Shown here: piece after piece, positions 6,595 through 9,847 of the stretch
How the letters are laid out: the number at the start of each line of letters is the position of its first letter
How positions within the stretch are numbered: position 1 is the first letter of the stretch
Source: JBMNNU01 sp050942695
GTDB taxonomy: Bacteria; Chloroflexota; UBA6077
DNA: 9,847 nucleotides
Direction: 5' to 3'
Assembly (NCBI GenBank): GCA_050942695.1
Contig: JBMNNU010000111.1
Location: 1-9,847 of the forward strand
Notes under the pieces: generated by a model
Seen by the model: the letters and a program-made list of their open reading frames with translations, nothing else
Told to the model about the DNA's origin: nothing
Databases searched by the model: none
Program-made: the position numbers and the translations under genes

Positions 6595-6742
6595 TAATGT
6601 CGATGCTGTAATTAGTTGCGCTAACCATTAATTTGAGGTTAGCGTCTTTCTGGTCGAAGGTTACGATGCTGACCGTCTCAAACGCAGTACCACCGCTATC
6701 TCAATGTTTATCCCTACATTTCAGAACAGCCGGGATATCCAT
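6572..6742 (-). pseudogene. Possible decayed coding remnant downstream of the 6742-7671 gene
   Basis: An ATG at 6742 overlaps the TAA of the upstream gene (TAATG), reads 13 codons, meets an in-frame TGA, and then continues open for 42 codons to a TAA at 6574-6572. The second part translates to protein-like sequence including 'TAFETVSIVTFDQKDANLKL' and ending 'IDIIDLCIDR', with about 60% G or C at third codon positions. Its tail is faintly like the ends of the 'PVP...W' domains in the nearby lipoproteins ('FVNKQDDTLRL...EISMML'), but this is a weak by-eye resemblance. No ribosome site precedes the second part. It could be chance. Confidence 0.25.
6619..6644. repeat. 8-bp inverted repeat, possible terminator
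   Basis: CGCTAACC (6619-6626) and GGTTAGCG (6637-6644) are perfectly complementary around a 10-base AT-rich loop. On the minus strand it lies about 98 bases past the stop of the 6742-7671 gene, so it may end or stabilise that transcript. No U-run follows on that strand; on the plus strand TCTTTCT follows, but no plus-strand gene is upstream. Confidence 0.4.
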
Positions 6743-7671
6743 TAGTTGAGGGTAAAACGCTGGGCTATCTGCTCGAAGTCGGGCAGGTAACTGCCAAATT
6801 GGTCGGATACCGCGCCCATCGAGAAGCTGTAGACATTCTTGCCATCCACCAGCAGGTACTGAAGGATCGAGACTATGACAGGCTCCTTGCCGAGAGGGGT
6901 CATGTGCATCTGGTAGCGAAGCTCTTCCGCCGGGCCAACCGGCAGACTAACCCGCCGATGCTCCACAGGCTTGATCACCTGATCGATTATCTCCATTGTC
7001 GCAACGCTATCCTCAGCGTAGAAATCCAGCGTTATCTCCTTGTAGAGAGTCTCCCTGTGCAGGGCGACGTTAGGTGCGTACCCTTTGGCTATTCCTTCGT
7101 CGATCAGGTCGAATCCGACGAACTTATAGTCGATTAAGGTCAACTCCTCGAACTGGCTTTCAAGAAAATCCGCTGCATTCGGATTTTCTGCCCGCAGCTC
7201 GCCGAGTATGCTGTCCAGAGCCTCGCGATCGCTGGGCATCTCTACCCAATGAGCAGGCAAATAGACGACGAATCCGTAGTCGGCGTTTTCGTAAGCAATC
7301 CATTCTTCAGCCTTGGGGGATTCGGAGCCTGCGGGAGGTCGGTCATCAGCCTCCCAATCGAACCTCTCGTCGTTTGCCCTCTCCTGAATTCCGAAGGGGC
7401 CGTTGATCCAGGTTCGGGAGCCGTTGGTGAACGCCGTCCAGTTATCCGCCTTCCGCCACACCATCAGCCCTTTGCTTGTCTGTTGCAACGAGTCACCGTT
7501 GGCTCCCCAGTGCTCGTTTTCCAGCGGCTCCCCCACAATATCCGGTATCTGGTCCGCCAGCAGCTTGAAGCCCAGCTTGAACTCCGGTTTCCCCTGAGCA
7601 AAGGCCACACTAGAAAACAGTAATGTGATCGTCACTACTGCCATCGAGATCGCTACAAACCGCCTGAACAT
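6742..7671 (-). CDS. Secreted protein: 'WRKADNWTAFTNG' module plus PsbP/Mog1-like domain
   Basis: 309 residues. An export signal peptide ends at about Ala25 ('SSVAFA|QG'), with no lipobox, so the protein is secreted or wall-associated. Residues 30-107 are the module shared with the downstream gene (72 of 78 identical by eye). A short Pro/Ser linker leads to residues about 122-309, which begin 'WIAYENADYGFVVYLPAHW', contain 'LLVDGKNVYSFSMGA' and end 'DFEQIAQRFTLN'. That opening Tyr-Gly-Phe...Pro-x-x-Trp and the closing 'aYxfxxxxxxxxfxxxxxxFexIxxsF' pattern are typical of PsbP/Mog1-like (DUF1795-type) domains. In non-photosynthetic bacteria these are common extracytoplasmic domains of unknown ligand. 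Start: ATG with AGGAGG eleven bases upstream, rather far. No cysteines or catalytic motif are seen. Domain call moderate, role unknown. Confidence 0.85.
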   Translation of the reverse strand: MFRRFVAISMAVVTITLLFSSVAFAQGKPEFKLGFKLLADQIPDIVGEPLENEHWGANGDSLQQTSKGLMVWRKADNWTAFTNGSRTWINGPFGIQERANDERFDWEADDRPPAGSESPKAEEWIAYENADYGFVVYLPAHWVEMPSDREALDSILGELRAENPNAADFLESQFEELTLIDYKFVGFDLIDEGIAKGYAPNVALHRETLYKEITLDFYAEDSVATMEIIDQVIKPVEHRRVSLPVGPAEELRYQMHMTPLGKEPVIVSILQYLLVDGKNVYSFSMGAVSDQFGSYLPDFEQIAQRFTLN

Positions 7672-7742
7672 CTCTTACTTAACCTCCTCCCCTCTGTATG
7701 ATTTTGGGCGCATCCAAGCCTGTTCATTAGGTATTCAACACG

Positions 7743-7778
7743 CCTGCTTTCCCCTGTACCGGTCGCCAGGTAAGCAGG
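7743..7778 (-). terminator. Imperfect hairpin after the hydrolase-fold gene, weak terminator candidate
   Basis: Outer arms CCTGCTT (7743-7749) and AAGCAGG (7772-7778), with a second pairing CCTG (7753-7756) with CAGG (7767-7770) inside. It starts 17 bp past the stop of the hydrolase-fold gene on the minus strand. No U-run follows, so termination is uncertain. It lies in the 124-bp gap upstream of the 7671 start, where I see no convincing promoter. Confidence 0.35.
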
Positions 7779-7795
7779 TTGCGTATGATCTGTGA

Positions 7796-8596
7796 TCACG
7801 CCTCCTTGAAGCCTGCGAATAGCCACGAGTTGTGCTCAAGAAAGTCATCGATCATCTGATTGATCTGCTCTGACATTAGCGAACGGTTGGTGCTGTCTGC
7901 ATCCACCGTCCTCTCTACAGTAAGCCGCGTACACGATCGCTTGAGTCGCTCGAGGTCGGTCGCTTGCGTCCCTCTATCGATGTAGAGGACGGGAACTCGG
8001 CAATCACCCGATGCAGCGGGCCCTTTCCAAGCCAGGATATTCTCCAGGGTGGAGGCGACGGCGCTTGGAGCGACCTGCAATGCCTCCGGCATAAATTGCG
8101 CGGCCTGCTCGTTAATTGTGGCAAACGGGTACAGATACTCGAGTAATTCGTGCTGTTCCCGGTCACATTCCGAGTTACGAAGCTTCTCTGCAAAGGATCG
8201 GAGCAGGGATGCAGCCGATTCGTTGGGGAGCAGTATCGGAGAGTCCAGCGCCACAACAGCGGCAGCAAGGTCCGGGTAGCCGGATGCCAATTCCATACCG
8301 ACTACTCCTCCCAGGCCGTAGCCGACGATTACCGGCTCGTATATACCCAACTCGTAGCAAAGCCAGGCTACATCTTCTGCATAGCCCCTCACTGTGTACT
8401 CTTGTTCGGGCTTATCGCTCTGCCCATGGCCGCGAAGGTCGACGGCAAGAACCCGATGGGAGCGGCGGAAGTGCTCGATTTGGGGGGAAAAAAAGCGATG
8501 ATCGGACGCTACATCGTGGATCAAGACCATGTGTGGTGCGCCCTTCCCGACGTCCTCGAAGCTAAGCGTCACCCCCTGGCGAGCTAAGCGATACAA
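7796..8596 (-). CDS. Alpha/beta-hydrolase-fold protein lacking the catalytic Ser and His
   Basis: 266 residues from a TTG at 8596, preceded seven bases upstream by GGAGGA (8604-8609). A TTG at 8614 is the only longer option and its spacing is poor. The fold is clear: beta-3/oxyanion segment 'MVLIHDVASDHRFF', the 'VDLRGHGQSDKP' block (about 52-63), the helix 'YAEDVAWLCYELGI', the nucleophile elbow 'VIVGYGLGGVVGMELA' and a late 'VPVLYID' strand. Normal members have Gly-x-Ser-x-Gly at the elbow; here it is Gly-Tyr-Gly-Leu-Gly, with Gly94 (8315-8317) in place of Ser. The oxyanion His-Gly is His-Asp. The final region before 'INQMIDDFLEH' ('VDADSTNRSLMSEQ') has no His where 'GxGH' is expected. It is thus probably not a hydrolase but a ligand-binding or scaffold protein; cytoplasmic. 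It follows the LuxR regulator on the same strand. Confidence 0.85.
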   Translation of the reverse strand: MYRLARQGVTLSFEDVGKGAPHMVLIHDVASDHRFFSPQIEHFRRSHRVLAVDLRGHGQSDKPEQEYTVRGYAEDVAWLCYELGIYEPVIVGYGLGGVVGMELASGYPDLAAAVVALDSPILLPNESAASLLRSFAEKLRNSECDREQHELLEYLYPFATINEQAAQFMPEALQVAPSAVASTLENILAWKGPAASGDCRVPVLYIDRGTQATDLERLKRSCTRLTVERTVDADSTNRSLMSEQINQMIDDFLEHNSWLFAGFKEA

Positions 8597-8603
8597 AACG
8601 CCA

Positions 8604-8609
8604 TCCTCC
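8604..8609 (-). promoter_or_regulatory. Ribosome binding site deciding a TTG start
   Basis: GGAGGA on the minus strand, seven bases before the TTG at 8596. An in-frame TGA a few codons upstream limits the alternatives to TTG 8614. The ATG at 8605-8603 is in a different frame and stops after a few codons. Confidence 0.65.
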
Positions 8610-8652
8610 CCCAAAAGCCCTCTTCATGCTCACATCAGCCCGCTCGGCAATA

Positions 8653-8662
8653 ATTCGCGAAT
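8653..8662. repeat. 10-bp palindrome ATTCGCGAAT
   Basis: Perfectly self-complementary and about 57-66 bp upstream of the hydrolase-fold start. It may be a regulator site or chance. Confidence 0.2.
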
Positions 8663-8705
8663 AGACGAGGTTGATGAGAACAGTCTGCGGACTTTGACCT
8701 GCCCC

Positions 8706-8722
8706 AGTGTAGGCGTAGTGTA
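8706..8722. repeat. Direct repeat AGTGTA with 11-bp period
   Basis: AGTGTA at 8706-8711 and again at 8717-8722, one helical turn apart and adjacent to the palindrome at 8729-8744. A paired binding site is conceivable. Confidence 0.3.
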
Positions 8723-8728
8723 CTTTCG

Positions 8729-8744
8729 TGATAGTCGACTATCA
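8729..8744. promoter_or_regulatory. 16-bp perfect palindrome, candidate operator
   Basis: TGATAGTCGACTATCA is perfectly self-complementary. It lies in the 237-bp gap between the LuxR-family gene and the hydrolase-fold gene, 133 bp upstream of the latter's start. Length and position fit a dimeric regulator's site, perhaps for the adjacent LuxR protein. No clear promoter could be placed next to it. Confidence 0.5.
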
Positions 8745-8833
8745 TCGCGGCAACTATGTATTCTCCGAGGTCAACAGGGACTTTGGCGGGTTAGAGAAAT
8801 GGGTAGAACTATGTAGAGAGAATGATTCGGAGG

Positions 8834-9847
8834 TTAGGCGATGTCGTTTCTCAATGCGTAGGCGGTAGCTTCGGCGCGGTTGTGGACCCCTATCTTTTTG
8901 TAGATGTTAGCGATGTGCCGTTCGACCGTGCGGACGCTCAATACCAATTGCTGCGCTATCTGGCTGTTTGTCATGCCTCCGGCTAGCAGGCGCAGCACGT
9001 CGACCTCGCGGGCGGTTAGCCCGTCGGGAAAGGCCTGAGCTGCTGATGTTGAAGGTGCAGATTGCACAGCAAGTTCCTCCCGAAGGGAGTGTGCACGTCG
9101 ATACCAGCCCTCCATGTCCAGCGAGTGGAACTTCGCCAGGGCTGCATCCAGTAGCGTTTCGATGTCACCAAGGTTGGAAGAGCTCGCTCGAATAAAGGCT
9201 AGGGCTTCGTCGTAGTCGGTTAGAGCTCTAATAAGCTTGAGGTTGTTGGCGTCGCTTTCTCGGCGTGCCCGTTGGAAGTAATCGCCGGCTTCGTCCATCC
9301 TGCCCAGCAAGGCCGACATTCGCGCGATTGTCAACTCGTGAGACAGGACGCTACCTCCAAAACCAGCTTCGATCAGGCCTAAAGCCATCTCCCGGTAGGC
9401 TGCGGCGTACTCAGACACAGCAGCCTCCCAGGTGGCTGCAGCGCCGAAGGTAATAGCCGCATGGTGTACATAGATGATCGGATCCATCTGCGCTATCACC
9501 GGCGTTAGCCGGGCAAGGATGCGCTTCACCCCGGCGACATCGCCCATACGCGCATATCCCAAGGCTGCATAAGCTCCGGAAACCAAGCTGCGGGGGTTTC
9601 GGGATGCCTCGGAGCTGGCGGCATACGTAATGGCGTTTCTCGTTATCTCAGCCCAATCACCATCCAAGCAGTAGGCAAGCAGGTTATCCAATGCGGTAAT
9701 GCCAAATCGCAGGTCGTGCGCATCTCCAAGTCGCAGTATCGCCTCCTGTGCTCGTACAGCCGTCTGTTTGGCTCGAGATAGCTCGCCCTGAACCGTCTGG
9801 ATGATGGCAAGCTGCATTAGGGCTTCTGCCTGTCCGGGGATCGAGCC
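8834..9847 (-). CDS. LuxR-family transcriptional regulator, C-terminal part (5' truncated)
   Basis: The frame is open to the right edge (337 codons visible). The ATG at 9817 is preceded in frame by 'GSIPGQAEAL', continuous with helical-repeat sequence, so the true start is probably beyond the window. Residues before the last 70 are Ala/Leu-rich helices in TPR-like pairs ('GDVAGVKRILARL', 'GRMDEAGDYFQRARRESDA'), as in the large MalT/LAL-type LuxR regulators, whose N-terminal ATPase would be upstream. A short Ser/Ala/Pro linker leads to a complete LuxR/GerE helix-turn-helix: 'LTAREVDVLRLLAGGMTNSQ', then 'IAQQLVLSVRTVERHIANIY' and 'KKIGVHNRAEATAYAL', with the standard conserved residues. It is a cytoplasmic DNA-binding regulator; its signal is not visible here. 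It stops 237 bp before the hydrolase-fold gene, a possible target. Confidence 0.92.
   Translation of the reverse strand, partial: GSIPGQAEALMQLAIIQTVQGELSRAKQTAVRAQEAILRLGDAHDLRFGITALDNLLAYCLDGDWAEITRNAITYAASSEASRNPRSLVSGAYAALGYARMGDVAGVKRILARLTPVIAQMDPIIYVHHAAITFGAAATWEAAVSEYAAAYREMALGLIEAGFGGSVLSHELTIARMSALLGRMDEAGDYFQRARRESDANNLKLIRALTDYDEALAFIRASSSNLGDIETLLDAALAKFHSLDMEGWYRRAHSLREELAVQSAPSTSAAQAFPDGLTAREVDVLRLLAGGMTNSQIAQQLVLSVRTVERHIANIYKKIGVHNRAEATAYALRNDIA

Noticed and set aside
8116..8587. Two overlapping plus-strand open frames opposite the hydrolase-fold gene
   Set aside because: Arg/Pro/Ser-rich shadow sequence with no domain pattern; the minus strand shows a clear alpha/beta-hydrolase fold.
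8529..8816. Plus-strand frame extending from the hydrolase-fold gene into the intergenic gap
   Set aside because: More than a quarter is antisense to the hydrolase-fold gene and the rest has no protein-like pattern; no ribosome site.

Overview
The window looks like a chromosomal segment of a Chloroflexota-type bacterium. That placement is inferred from gene style: a tandem two-domain UspA protein, LuxR regulators with long helical N-terminal regions, Ser/Thr/Pro-linker lipoproteins, and secreted proteins carrying a 'GLMVWRKADNWTAFTNG' module that I associate with that phylum. No rRNA or other marker gene is present to confirm it. I recognise no tRNA, IS element, CRISPR array or phage gene.

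Layout. Position 1-819 (+) is the C-terminal part of a class C beta-lactamase-like serine hydrolase whose start lies before the window. All other genes are on the minus strand. A two-domain universal stress protein (776-1786) converges on the hydrolase and overlaps it tail to tail by 44 bp. A strong 12-bp hairpin (1981-2011) lies just past the stop of the next gene. Then, in transcription order, comes a probable three-gene run: a small DUF4870/Tic20-like membrane protein (5146 to 4739), a lipoprotein with two copies of a 'PVP...W' domain (4681 to 3722), and a larger lipoprotein with two DUF4352-like domains and one further 'PVP...W' domain (3699 to 2041).

Upstream of these are two secreted proteins (5339-6406 and 6742-7671). 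They share an almost identical 78-residue N-terminal module, but their C-terminal halves are unrelated: one is unrecognised, the other is PsbP/Mog1-like. The 335 bp between them holds several inverted repeats, a weak promoter candidate, and a possible decayed coding remnant. Next come an alpha/beta-hydrolase-fold protein that has lost the nucleophile Ser and the catalytic His (7796-8596), an intergenic region with a perfect 16-bp palindrome, and the C-terminal part of a LuxR-family regulator (8834-9847) that runs off the right edge.

Functional picture. Five consecutive minus-strand genes (2041-7671) encode membrane or exported proteins built by shuffling a few small domains, so the centre of the window reads as a cell-envelope or surface-protein neighbourhood without recognisable enzymes. 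The right end pairs a LuxR regulator with a probably non-catalytic hydrolase fold, which could be a ligand-binding protein. No known defence, secretion or biosynthetic system is recognisable. Four start codons were moved inward from the longest possible frame because of Shine-Dalgarno placement and signal peptide fit.
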